The notes under the pieces: generated by a model | Database searches by the model: none | Told to the model about the DNA's origin: nothing | What the model saw: only the letters and a program-made list of their open reading frames with translations | From: Pseudobutyrivibrio ruminis | GTDB lineage: Bacteria > Bacillota > Clostridia > Lachnospirales > Lachnospiraceae | Direction: 5' to 3' | Assembly: GCF_015057245.1 (NCBI RefSeq) | Contig: NZ_SVET01000006.1 | Coordinates: 124,001 to 188,000, forward strand | Length of the DNA stretch: 64,000 nucleotides | Made by a program: the position numbers and the translations under genes | In this document: positions 33,601 through 41,429 of the stretch, one piece after another | Layout: each line of letters begins with the position of its first letter | Numbering within the stretch: the stretch's first letter is position 1

Positions 33601-33624
33601 GAGATATATTGGGGGAATTTACAC

Positions 33625-35220
33625 ATGAATATTAATGAGATAATTGCTGAGGGCAAGAAGACAGCCCTTGGTATTGAGTTTGGCTCGACAAGAATCAAAG
33701 CTGTTCTCGTTGATGAGGAGAATAAGGTTTTGGCTCAGGGAGACCATGAATGGGAAAACCATTTAGAAAATGGTATCTGGACATATCCTCTTGATGAAGT
33801 GTGGGCTGGACTTCAGGATTGCTATGCAAAGCTTAAAAAAGATGTAAACGACAAATATGATGTTAAGCTTACAAAGATTGGTGCCATCGGATTTTCAGCT
33901 ATGATGCATGGTTATCTTGCATTCGATAAGAATGACAATCTTTTGGTTCCATTTAGAACATGGAGAAATACTATCACAGGAGAGGCTGCAGCAGAGCTTA
34001 GCAAAGAGCTCAACTTCAATATGCCTCAGCGCTGGAGCATTTCACATTATTATCAGTGCATCCTTAACAAGGAGCCACATGTAAAAGATGTTGCATACTT
34101 CATGACACTGGCATGCTATGTTCATTTTAAGATGACAGGCAAGAAGGTTGCAGGTGTTGGTGAAGCATCTGGTATGTTCCCTATCGATTCAAAGACATGC
34201 CAGTATGACACAGCAATGCTTGAAAAGTTCAACAAGCTTGCAGCTGCTCATGGTGTAACAACAAAGGTTGAGGATTTAATGCCAGCTGTTTTAGTTGCAG
34301 GTGACGATGCAGGAACTCTTACAGAGGAAGGTGCAAAGCTTCTTGATCCTACAGGAGAGCTTGAGCCAGGCTGCCCACTTGCTCCACCAGAAGGTGATGC
34401 AGGTACAGGTATGGTCGCAACAAATGCAGTTTCAGCAGGTACAGGAAATGTTTCTGCTGGTACATCAGTATTCTCGATGGTAGTTTTGGACAAGCCATTA
34501 TCAAAGCCTTACGAGGAAATCGATATGGTTACAACTCCTACTGGCGAGGCAGTTGCAATGGTTCACTGCAACAACTGTACATCCGATTTAAATGCGTGGG
34601 TTGGAATCTTCAAAGAGTTCGCAGATGCGTTTGGAATGGATGTTTCGATGAACGATATTTACGGCACACTTTATCGCAAGGCACTTACAGAAGATGCAAA
34701 TTGCGGTGGCGTTGTTTCTTTCAACTACTTTGGTGGCGAGCCTGTAGTTAATGTAAACGAAGGTCGTCCAATGGTAGTTAGACAACCGGATGCCAAGTTT
34801 AGTCTTGCAAACTTCATGCGCTCAAACCTTTACGGTGCACTTGGAGTATTAAAGATTGGTAACGATATTCTTCTAAAGGAAGAGCATGTGAAGGTAAAGT
34901 CTATCACTGGTCACGGTGGATTTTTTAAGACAAAGGGTGTTGGTCAGTCTGTTCTTGCAGCAGCGCTCAACGCACCTATCACTGTAATGGCTACAGCAGG
35001 CGAAGGTGGTGCCTGGGGAATGGCCGTTCTTGCTAATTACCTTCTCCGTGAAGACAAGAGCAAGAAGTTACAGGATTATCTTGATGAAAACGTATTCGCA
35101 GGTCAGGAATCTACAACAATGGAGCCAGATGCTGATATGGTAAAGGGTTACGATGAGTGGATGGTTGACTACCGCAAGGCACTTAAGGCTGAGGCATGCG
35201 CAGTGGAGGAATGGAGATAA
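33625..35220 (+). CDS. araB: FGGY carbohydrate kinase, probable L-ribulokinase
   Basis: A 531-residue FGGY-family kinase. The ATPase phosphate-1 motif is ALGIEFGSTRIKAVLVDEE. MHGYLAFD, GVGEASGMFPID, SAGTGNVSAGTSVFSM and GHGGFFKTKGVGQ mark the sugar- and nucleotide-binding core. Its place between the isomerase/aldolase and araD predicts L-ribulose as substrate, but it differs from classical AraB and could be another pentulose kinase. The start at 33625 has GGGGG ten bases upstream. The in-frame ATG at 33556 lies in the loop of the intercistronic hairpin and is rejected. It overlaps araD by one base (TAATG). Confidence 0.8.
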   Translation: MNINEIIAEGKKTALGIEFGSTRIKAVLVDEENKVLAQGDHEWENHLENGIWTYPLDEVWAGLQDCYAKLKKDVNDKYDVKLTKIGAIGFSAMMHGYLAFDKNDNLLVPFRTWRNTITGEAAAELSKELNFNMPQRWSISHYYQCILNKEPHVKDVAYFMTLACYVHFKMTGKKVAGVGEASGMFPIDSKTCQYDTAMLEKFNKLAAAHGVTTKVEDLMPAVLVAGDDAGTLTEEGAKLLDPTGELEPGCPLAPPEGDAGTGMVATNAVSAGTGNVSAGTSVFSMVVLDKPLSKPYEEIDMVTTPTGEAVAMVHCNNCTSDLNAWVGIFKEFADAFGMDVSMNDIYGTLYRKALTEDANCGGVVSFNYFGGEPVVNVNEGRPMVVRQPDAKFSLANFMRSNLYGALGVLKIGNDILLKEEHVKVKSITGHGGFFKTKGVGQSVLAAALNAPITVMATAGEGGAWGMAVLANYLLREDKSKKLQDYLDENVFAGQESTTMEPDADMVKGYDEWMVDYRKALKAEACAVEEWR

Positions 35221-35915
35221 TGTTAGAAGAATTAAAAAAGCAGGTTTATGAGGCAAACATGGAGCTTCCTAAGAGAGGCTTGGTTACATATACTTGGGGA
35301 AATGTTTCTGGAATCGACAGAGAGTCTGGAATATTTGCAATTAAGCCATCAGGTGTTGAATACGATGAGCTTAAGCCTGAGGATATGGTGCTTGTAAACC
35401 TTGATGGAGAGGTTGTAGAAGGAAAGTACAAGCCAAGCTCAGATACAGCTACTCATGTTGAGCTTTATAAGAAGTATGAAAACATCGGTGGTGTAGTTCA
35501 TACACATTCTACATACGCAGTAGCTTGGGCACAGGCAGGAAGAGATATTCCTTTGTATGGAACAACTCATGCAGATTATTTCTGCGGCCCTATTCCATGT
35601 ACAAGAAACCTTACTCCAGAAGAAATCGATGAAGCATATGAAGTAAACACTGGAAAAGTAATCATCGAAACATTCGAAGAGCGAGGTGTTAATACAAAGT
35701 ATGTTCCAGGTGTTATCTGCAAGAACCACGGCCCATTTACATGGGGCAAGGATGCAGACCAGGCAGTATATAATGCAGTAGTGCTCGAAGAAGTAGCAAA
35801 GATGGCACTCTTCACAGAGCAGGTTAACCCAAAGGTTGAGCCAGCTCCAGATTGCATCAGAGATAAACACTTCTATCGTAAGCACGGAGCAAATGCTTAC
35901 TACGGACAGAACTAA
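35220..35915 (+). CDS. araD: L-ribulose-5-phosphate 4-epimerase
   Basis: A 231-residue class II aldolase-family epimerase producing D-xylulose 5-phosphate. Zn ligands are in VVHTHSTYAVAWAQ (two His) and KNHGPFTWG (His). GLVTYTWGNVSGID near residue 18, KPSGVEYDEL and GTTHADYFCG are typical of AraD. It begins in a TAATG overlap with the kinase gene and ends at a terminator, closing the arabinose operon. Confidence 0.94.
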   Translation: MLEELKKQVYEANMELPKRGLVTYTWGNVSGIDRESGIFAIKPSGVEYDELKPEDMVLVNLDGEVVEGKYKPSSDTATHVELYKKYENIGGVVHTHSTYAVAWAQAGRDIPLYGTTHADYFCGPIPCTRNLTPEEIDEAYEVNTGKVIIETFEERGVNTKYVPGVICKNHGPFTWGKDADQAVYNAVVLEEVAKMALFTEQVNPKVEPAPDCIRDKHFYRKHGANAYYGQN

Positions 35916-35930
35916 ATAAAAATAATGTTG

Positions 35931-35965
35931 GGACCGCATTGCCAGTAGGTGATGTGGTCCTTTTT
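35931..35965 (+). terminator. Rho-independent terminator
   Basis: Stem GGACCGCAT / ATGTGGTCC (one G-U pair) with an 11-nt loop, followed by five T residues, 15 bp after araD. Confidence 0.9.
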
Positions 35966-35985
35966 CATTGTATAAAATTTAATTG

Positions 35986-36047
35986 TTGACAAATACCCTA
36001 TGGGGGTATATTATCGTCTTAACGAAGAGGATACCCCTCGGGGGTAT
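35986..36047 (+). promoter_or_regulatory. Copper-responsive promoter with two CsoR operators
   Basis: TTGACA (35986-35991), a 17-bp spacer and TATTAT (36009-36014) make a strong promoter. The spacer is almost exactly filled by ATACCCTATGGGGGTAT (35993-36009). A second copy, ATACCCCTCGGGGGTAT, lies at 36031-36047 just past the expected start point. Both match the TACCC-N-GGGGGTA type operator known for CsoR. Repressor on site 1 would block polymerase binding; site 2 would block its escape. Confidence 0.92.
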
Positions 36048-36064
36048 ATAAAGGAGTGCTAATC

Positions 36065-36394
36065 ATGGGAAATAAGGACGAATTAATAGAGGAAACTTGC
36101 GAATGCTGTTGCTCTGGCAAGCACAAAAGTCGCGAGGATAAAGAATTTAAGGATTTGATGAATCGTCTCAAAAGAATTGAGGGACAGGTTCGCGGAGTGG
36201 AAAGTATGCTTGAGAAGGATGCGTATTGCACAGATATTCTCATGCAGGTTTCTGCCATTACATCAGCTCTCAATAGCTTCAACAAGGTGTTGCTTGCAAA
36301 TCATGTAAAGACATGCGTTGCCGACAACATCCGCAATGGCGACGAAGAGGTGGTAGACGAGCTTGTAACGGTTCTTCAAAAACTAATGAAATAA
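36065..36394 (+). CDS. csoR: Copper-sensing repressor CsoR
   Basis: A 109-residue all-helical DUF156-family repressor. The Cu(I) ligands expected for CsoR are present: Cys in AYCTDILMQ, then His and Cys in NHVKTCV (HxxxC). NRLKRIEGQVRGVESML is the conserved DNA-contact helix. The N-terminus carries an extra cluster CECCCSGKH that could also bind copper. The start at 36065 follows AAGGAG by nine bases; a GTG at 36056 lies too close to that site. It represses its own operon, including copA, through the two adjacent palindromes until copper binds. Confidence 0.93.
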   Translation: MGNKDELIEETCECCCSGKHKSREDKEFKDLMNRLKRIEGQVRGVESMLEKDAYCTDILMQVSAITSALNSFNKVLLANHVKTCVADNIRNGDEEVVDELVTVLQKLMK

Positions 36395-36406
36395 GGATGG
36401 TGTTAT

Positions 36407-38971
36407 ATGGAACAATATAATGTGACAGGCATGAGCTGCGCTGCATGTCAGGCTAGGGTGGAAAAAGCCGTATCCGCAGTTCCTGGTGTGGACAGTTGTG
36501 CAGTTAGTCTTCTAACGAATTCAATGGGAGTTGAGGGAAATGCAGACCCTGCTGAAATCATAAAGGCTATCGAGAATGCAGGCTATGGTGCCAGCTTAAA
36601 GGCAGATGGTTCTGCAGGAGCAAGTGCTTCAGTGCCAAATTATGACAATGAACTTATTGATACAGAGACGCCAAAGATTAGAAATAGATTAATCGCTTCA
36701 GTGATACTACTGATCCCTCTCATGTATGTGTCGATGGGACATATGCTTTTGGATTGGCCTCTGCCAGGTTTCCTGGATGGAAATCATATCGCTATGGGAT
36801 TGTATGAAATGCTTCTTACAATCGCGATTATGATTATCAATCAAAAGTTTTTTGTCAGCGGATTTAGAGGGCTCATGCATGGTGCACCTAATATGGACAC
36901 TCTTGTGGCCCTTGGTGCAACAGCATCATTTGGATACAGTGTATTTGCATTATTTGCAATGACATCAGCTATGGTTGATGGTGATATGGACAAAGTCATG
37001 GAATATATGATGGAGTTCTATTTTGAATCAGCGGCTATGATTCTTACACTGATTACAGTTGGCAAGTTACTGGAATCTATTTCAAAGGGAAGAACCACCA
37101 ATGCCCTAAAGGATTTGATGAAGCTTGCTGCCAAGACAGCAGTTGTATTAAAGGATGGAGTAGAGACAGAAGTACCTATCGAACAGGTCAAAATAGGAGA
37201 CAGATTTGTTGTAAAGCCTGGTGACAATATCCCGGTGGATGGAATCGTTGTAGATGGAAGTAGTGCAGTTAATGAATCTGCCCTTACAGGTGAAAGTATT
37301 CCTGTTGATAAGACAGTAGGTGATTCGGTTTCGGCTGCCACAAGCAACGAAAGTGGCTACATGGTATGCGAAGCCACTAGAGTTGGTAAAGATACAACAC
37401 TTTCTCAGATTATCCAGATGGTTAGTGATGCAGCAGCTACAAAGGCGCCAATTGCTAAAATCGCAGATAAGGTATCAGGCGTATTTGTTCCAACAGTTAT
37501 CGTAATTGCGATAATCACATTTATTGTGTGGATGCTTGTTGGTCAGCCTGTGGGCTATGCTCTTGCTAGAGCAATTTCTGTCCTTGTAATCAGTTGCCCA
37601 TGTGCCCTTGGCCTTGCTACACCTGTTGCCATCATGGTAGGAAATGGCATGGGTGCCAAGAATGGCATCATGTTCAAGACAGCTGTATCTCTTGAAGAAA
37701 CAGGAAAGGTTCAGATTGTCGCCCTTGATAAAACAGGTACAATCACAAAAGGTGAACCAAAGGTGGTTGGTATCTTTGAAGCCGAGGATGTGGATGATGT
37801 GGATCTTCTTCGAGTTGCCTTCGCAGTAGAGAATAAATCAGAGCATCCGCTAGCTAAAGCTATTGTAGAAAATGGTCTGGAACATGGTATGGAGCCAGCT
37901 GAGGTTACAGACTTTAAGGTTCTATCTGGAAATGGAATCACAGCTATTTTGGATGGAGAGAAAGTCTACGGAGGAAACCTTGACCTTATAAAACAGCATG
38001 TGACTGTTAGTAAAGAAATAATTGAGCTTGCAGATAGACTAGCGGAAAAGGGCGAGACACCATTATTCTTTGCAAAGAATGGCAAGTATCTAGGAATTAT
38101 TTCTGTTGCAGATGTTATAAAGGAAGATTCTGCAGAAGCAATAGAACATTTGAAAAACTTGGGTATCCACGTTGTAATGCTTACTGGTGACAATGAAAAG
38201 ACTGCAGCAGCCATAGCAACGGAGGCAGGTGTGGATGAAGTTGTAGCAGGAGTTAAGCCAGATGGCAAAGAGGAAGTAATCCGAGCATTGCAGCAGTATG
38301 GTAAGGTTGCCATGGTAGGTGATGGAATCAATGATGCGCCAGCACTTACCTGCGCAGATATGGGAATCGCTATTGGTGCAGGTACAGATGTTGCTATTGA
38401 TGCAGCAGATGTAGTTCTTATGAAAAGTAGACTTTCAGATGTTGCAGCAGCAATCAGACTCAGCCGCGCAACATTAAGAAATATTCATGAGAATCTATTC
38501 TGGGCATTCTTCTACAATGTTATTGGAATACCACTTGCAGCAGGTGCATATATACATGCATTCGGCTGGACTTTGAATCCAATGTTTGGCGCGGCGGCCA
38601 TGAGCTTATCAAGCTTCTGCGTTGTAACAAATGCCCTGCGCTTGAATCTATTTAAGATGCATGAGCATGGCAAGGATAAAGCAATCAAGAAATCTCTTGG
38701 TCATGAAAAATTATTAGTAAACAGCCAGCGCTTATCAGCTGGAGAAATAAAGGAGGACAAATCAACAATGGAAATTACAGTAAAAGGAATGATGTGCGCT
38801 CACTGCGAAGCACACGTAAAGGAAGCCCTTGAGAAAATCAACGGAGTAGAAGAGGCTACAGCAAATCACGAGGCAAACCTTGTTACACTTAAGACTTCAG
38901 CTGATGTTGCTGAGGCAGATCTTAAGGCTGCAGTAGAAGCCGCAGGCTACGAATTCGTAGGCATTAAATAG
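36407..38971 (+). CDS. copA: Copper-exporting P-type ATPase with N- and C-terminal metal domains
   Basis: An 854-residue P1B-type ATPase. The N-terminal metal domain has GMSCAACQARV (about residues 7-17). The membrane CPC motif is VISCPCALGLATP, the phosphorylation site DKTGTITKG, the HP locus SEHPLAKAI, and the hinge GDGINDAP. After the last membrane segment a short linker leads to a second, C-terminal metal domain (about 788-854, KGMMCAHCEAHV) that typical CopA lacks. This extra domain looks like a fused CopZ chaperone and has its own ribosome binding site and ATG in frame. It exports Cu(I) from the cytosol and is co-transcribed with csoR. Confidence 0.94.
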   Translation: MEQYNVTGMSCAACQARVEKAVSAVPGVDSCAVSLLTNSMGVEGNADPAEIIKAIENAGYGASLKADGSAGASASVPNYDNELIDTETPKIRNRLIASVILLIPLMYVSMGHMLLDWPLPGFLDGNHIAMGLYEMLLTIAIMIINQKFFVSGFRGLMHGAPNMDTLVALGATASFGYSVFALFAMTSAMVDGDMDKVMEYMMEFYFESAAMILTLITVGKLLESISKGRTTNALKDLMKLAAKTAVVLKDGVETEVPIEQVKIGDRFVVKPGDNIPVDGIVVDGSSAVNESALTGESIPVDKTVGDSVSAATSNESGYMVCEATRVGKDTTLSQIIQMVSDAAATKAPIAKIADKVSGVFVPTVIVIAIITFIVWMLVGQPVGYALARAISVLVISCPCALGLATPVAIMVGNGMGAKNGIMFKTAVSLEETGKVQIVALDKTGTITKGEPKVVGIFEAEDVDDVDLLRVAFAVENKSEHPLAKAIVENGLEHGMEPAEVTDFKVLSGNGITAILDGEKVYGGNLDLIKQHVTVSKEIIELADRLAEKGETPLFFAKNGKYLGIISVADVIKEDSAEAIEHLKNLGIHVVMLTGDNEKTAAAIATEAGVDEVVAGVKPDGKEEVIRALQQYGKVAMVGDGINDAPALTCADMGIAIGAGTDVAIDAADVVLMKSRLSDVAAAIRLSRATLRNIHENLFWAFFYNVIGIPLAAGAYIHAFGWTLNPMFGAAAMSLSSFCVVTNALRLNLFKMHEHGKDKAIKKSLGHEKLLVNSQRLSAGEIKEDKSTMEITVKGMMCAHCEAHVKEALEKINGVEEATANHEANLVTLKTSADVAEADLKAAVEAAGYEFVGIK
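38768..38971 (+). CDS. Possible CopZ-like copper chaperone from an internal start of copA
   Basis: An in-frame ATG at codon 788 of copA is preceded by AAAGGAGG, 11 bases away. It would give a free 67-residue protein, MEITVKGMMCAHCEAHV...EFVGIK, the size and fold of CopZ, with its MxCxxC Cu(I) site. The internal site is as strong as those of separate genes in this window. This would let one gene supply both the pump and a soluble chaperone. It is predicted only; the same DNA is certainly also the C-terminus of CopA unless translation is interrupted. Confidence 0.45.
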   Translation: MEITVKGMMCAHCEAHVKEALEKINGVEEATANHEANLVTLKTSADVAEADLKAAVEAAGYEFVGIK

Positions 38972-39001
38972 TAATTGAATATAGCTATATTAGTATAATG
39001 T

Positions 39002-39030
39002 GAGGCCAGACTTTCGTCTGGTCTCTTTTG
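39002..39030 (+). terminator. Rho-independent terminator
   Basis: A 10-bp stem, GAGGCCAGAC / GTCTGGTCTC (one G-U pair), with loop TTTC and a following T run, ending the copper operon. Confidence 0.9.
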
Positions 39031-39031
39031 T

Positions 39032-39154
39032 GTTTCAACCTGCTAGACACATCATATCTGCCAAGCTATTTCAGTCAAGGGCAGGCCTTCGGAGCTTCGC
39101 TCCCTTGACTTCATAACTTTTGGCAGATAAATGTTAGTCAAGCAGGTTTGAAAC
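39032..39154. ncRNA. 123-nt nested hairpin in the intergenic region
   Basis: Three nested perfect or near-perfect stems share one axis. GTTTCAACCTGCT (39032-39044) pairs with AGCAGGTTTGAAAC (39141-39154, one bulge). ATCTGCCAA (39056-39064) pairs with TTGGCAGAT (39120-39128). AGTCAAGGG (39073-39081) pairs with CCCTTGACT (39102-39110). Inside, GGAGC-TTC-GCTCC is an alternative small hairpin. There is no open frame of note. A further hairpin, TTGTGGC-GAA-GCCACAA, follows at 39160-39176. It could be a structured RNA or a palindromic repeat element; I recognise neither. Confidence 0.55.
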
Positions 39155-39190
39155 TTGGATTGTGGCGAAGCCACAAGTCATCACTAGGGG

Positions 39191-39397
39191 ACTACTGCCT
39201 AGAATAAAAAATAAGAAATAGGCAGTAGTTTTCAAGGGAAGTGTGGCGTAACTAGACGACATTCCTAATGATAAGTTGATTAGTTTTTAGCATACAAAAG
39301 TATTTCGATTATATCTGTCCCCAAATATCAAAAAGGCTACTGCCTAATCTAGGATAATCTAGTTTAGGCAGTAGTCTCTTAAAAAGTTATGCCACAC
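39191..39397 (+). repeat. Noncoding palindromic repeat, left copy
   Basis: The order is hairpin A (39191-39229, arms ACTACTGCCTA / TAGGCAGTAGT), then GTGTGGCGTAAC (39241-39252), about 85 bp of spacer containing AAGTTGATTAGT, hairpin B (39337-39374, arms CTACTGCCTAA / TTAGGCAGTAG), and GTTATGCCACAC (39386-39397). The last element is the inverse of GTGTGGCGTAAC with one mismatch. A diverged inverted copy lies at 40159-40374. No gene is encoded. The stretch 39398-39557 between this element and the CIRCE site shows nothing I can name. Confidence 0.8.
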
Positions 39398-39557
39398 TAA
39401 GGATTTCTTCCTTAAGGCATTAGGGGTATCAGAAATAATTGATTGCAAAGATGGATGATATATGTTTAAAGAAGCAAGTTTACGATGATTAGTGAAGATG
39501 TTGAGTGTAGGAAGTGTCAGACAAATTATAAACAAAATATTAAATAATTATAAATTA

Positions 39558-39584
39558 TTAGCACTCGCACTTGACGAGTGCTAA
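39558..39584. promoter_or_regulatory. CIRCE element of hsp20
   Basis: TTAGCACTC-N9-GAGTGCTAA is an exact CIRCE inverted repeat, the binding site of the heat-shock repressor HrcA. It lies 106 bp before the hsp20 start. The surrounding 70 bp (39540-39609) are nearly identical to the clpB control region. Confidence 0.95.
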
Positions 39585-39689
39585 TTTTGGAGTTATAACA
39601 TAATCACAAAGAGGAACAAAAGAAGTTCTTCTTTAACCACATTAACAATCAGGCTCAAAGAAGCCCGTAAATAAAAGGAGGTAAGTATT

Positions 39690-40130
39690 ATGTTAATGCC
39701 TAGTATTTTATCAAATGATTTTATGGATGATTTCTTTGGAGTACCACGTGTCACAGGATTTGGAAGAAATTTCGATAATGACTTCGCAAGAATGATGACA
39801 ACAGATGTGAAAGAAACCGAGAACGGTTATCAAGTAGATATGAATCTTCCAGGATTCTCAAAGGAAGATATTAAAGCCGAGTTGAAAGATGGATATCTTA
39901 CAATCAAAGCTGAAACAAATCAGAACAACGACAGTCAGGACGATGATGGCAACTACATCCGTCGCGAGCGCTACACAGGCTCTTGCAGCAGAAGCTTCTA
40001 TGTAGGTGATAACATCACACAGGAAGATATTCATGCAGCATACAAAGATGGAGTTCTTACCCTAAGCGTACCTAAGAAGGAAGAAATTCCTCAGAAAGAT
40101 GAAACAAAATACATAGCTATTGAAGGATAA
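39690..40130 (+). CDS. Hsp20 small heat-shock chaperone
   Basis: A 146-residue alpha-crystallin-domain protein that holds unfolding proteins in the cytosol. The domain covers about residues 33-138: VKETENGYQVDMNLPGFSKEDIKAELKDGYLTIKAE, an ERYTGSCSRSFYVG stretch, and the closing AAYKDGVLTLSVPK (A-x-x-x-x-GvLtltvPK motif). AAAGGAGG precedes the start. It is controlled by the CIRCE site upstream and enclosed by two inverted copies of a noncoding repeat. Confidence 0.93.
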   Translation: MLMPSILSNDFMDDFFGVPRVTGFGRNFDNDFARMMTTDVKETENGYQVDMNLPGFSKEDIKAELKDGYLTIKAETNQNNDSQDDDGNYIRRERYTGSCSRSFYVGDNITQEDIHAAYKDGVLTLSVPKKEEIPQKDETKYIAIEG

Positions 40131-40158
40131 CTTGTTTAACTCAAGCTCAAATCATTCA

Positions 40159-40374
40159 ATGTGGCGTAATTTTATCAAAAGCTCTCAAAGGCTACTATCT
40201 AAAATAGATTTTCTAGATTAGATAGTAGTCTTTTTACTGTTTTGAGGCAGTTTAAAGAAAAACACTTTCGCAAGCCAAAGACTAATCAACTTAGCACTAG
40301 CATATGTGGTCTAGTTACGCCACACTGACCTCAAAAGCTACTGCCTATTTCTTATTTTTCATCCTAGGCAGTAG
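40159..40374 (-). repeat. Noncoding palindromic repeat, right (inverted) copy
   Basis: Read on the minus strand it repeats the left element in the same order: hairpin A' (40338-40374, arms CTACTGCCTA / TAGGCAGTAG), then GTGTGGCGTAAC (40314-40325), a spacer with AAGTTGATTAGT, hairpin B' (40192-40228, arms CTACTATCTA / TAGATAGTAG) and ATTACGCCACAT (40159-40170). Both arms of B' changed together (GC to AT), which keeps the pairing. The rest of the gap 40375-40573 holds a weak hairpin and a promoter-like pair, and no gene. Confidence 0.8.
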
Positions 40375-40520
40375 CCCCCAATGCTGACCAGAGGCTTTGC
40401 CATGTATGATGTGACCTAGCTTTACCTACATTAAACATTAAAACATATTAAACTTGTATAAACCCCAATATTTAATTTTAGTATAATTTAATAAAGTTCT
40501 TACAACATTTTGTAGGGGTA

Positions 40521-40549
40521 TATACAGATGGCACTATATGTGCTATTAT
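40521..40549 (+). promoter_or_regulatory. Candidate promoter of the 246-residue protein gene
   Basis: TATACA (40521-40526), a 17-bp spacer and TATTAT (40544-40549). It covers an in-frame upstream Met at 40538, so the coding start is more likely at 40574. Confidence 0.4.
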
Positions 40550-40573
40550 GCTGTAGAAGGGGAGATTATAATT

Positions 40574-41314
40574 ATGGAAACAACAGATATTTTATTTAGA
40601 ACGCATTTAAAATATCAAATTGGAGCAAATAGCGATGAGGTGCAAGTCCGGAAAGTCACACGGGACGAAATCGAAAACATTGACCTACATCGCTGTACTT
40701 TCTCTGACTTCAAAACTTTTCTTGCTTACATTCGAGACAATTACCCAGATTATTATTTTAGTGATGCTGCTATCGAGGCAGTTAAGCCAACAGGCTTTAA
40801 TGAAAATGAAAAATATGATTTTGTATCTTTAACGGACTATGCAAAGCACACGGCAATCACTATTGGTAATATGACATTATTTAATGAACTGCAAAAGCTG
40901 GCTAGTGCTATAGAACTTAGCAATATAAATCAATACGATTTTGATCCTCAGCCACCAGTATACGAAGAATTAGGTAGCTGTGTAGTCGGTGGAGCAAATA
41001 TTGATGCATATAAACTGACTGCATATTTCCATGAAAGTAGCACAAAAGAAAGGCCAATTGTTGCAGTTCGTTCATATTCTATTGGTACAAAAACATATTT
41101 GTTTAATCCGGATATTATAGATATTCATTTTATTTATAAGCCTAATGCCACATTAATGGAGGCATTTGCTTACATGTGTTATGAAGACTATCGTCAGCAT
41201 CGTGCATCGCAATCTTTTGATAGACTTCTAATTAGTGGGGATGTAGATGTAGAAAGTTTGGAAGATATGTATTCCAACCACTATGATTTACATGTATACG
41301 ATAGAACTAATTGA
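40574..41314 (+). CDS. Hypothetical protein between the heat-shock genes
   Basis: A 246-residue soluble protein of no family I recognise, with no signal peptide or membrane segment. It is rich in Tyr, Asp and Ile, with stretches such as CTFSDFKTFLAYIRDNYPDY, VVGGANIDAYKLTAYFHES and RPIVAVRSYSIGTKTYLF. The layout suggests an alpha/beta domain. GGGGAG precedes the ATG at 40574. It sits alone between the hsp20 repeat cluster and the clpB CIRCE site, with its own candidate promoter. No CIRCE precedes it, so heat-shock control is not implied. Confidence 0.6.
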   Translation: METTDILFRTHLKYQIGANSDEVQVRKVTRDEIENIDLHRCTFSDFKTFLAYIRDNYPDYYFSDAAIEAVKPTGFNENEKYDFVSLTDYAKHTAITIGNMTLFNELQKLASAIELSNINQYDFDPQPPVYEELGSCVVGGANIDAYKLTAYFHESSTKERPIVAVRSYSIGTKTYLFNPDIIDIHFIYKPNATLMEAFAYMCYEDYRQHRASQSFDRLLISGDVDVESLEDMYSNHYDLHVYDRTN

Positions 41315-41351
41315 TAAGCTGTTCCACAAATTCTTAAATAATTATTAATTA

Positions 41352-41378
41352 TTAGCACTCGGACTTGTCGAGTGCTAA
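41352..41378. promoter_or_regulatory. CIRCE element of clpB
   Basis: A second exact TTAGCACTC-N9-GAGTGCTAA, 52 bp before clpB. It lies just after a plausible promoter (TTGATA at 41311, TAAATA at 41335, 18-bp spacing), where bound HrcA would block transcription. Confidence 0.95.
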
Positions 41379-41429
41379 TTTTTGTGTTAGAACATAATTA
41401 CAAGATAAATAACGGGTGGAGGTGAGATT

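Noticed and set aside
33556..33624. Upstream in-frame start extending the pentulose kinase by 23 residues
   Set aside because: The extension lies in the 84-nt hairpin, has no proper ribosome binding site, and the FGGY domain begins properly from 33625.
39032..39154. tRNA, tmRNA or a known riboswitch as explanation for the nested hairpin
   Set aside because: It is a single coaxial rod without cloverleaf arms, CCA end or conserved riboswitch loops that I can recognise.
39191..39397. Possible CRISPR array from the repeated CTACTGCCTA units
   Set aside because: Units are palindromic hairpins, only two per element, with unequal spacing and inverted counterparts; there are no cas genes and no regular spacers.
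39398..40158. Insertion sequence with transposase between the inverted repeats
   Set aside because: The only gene inside is hsp20; no transposase frame or DDE/HUH motif is visible on either strand.
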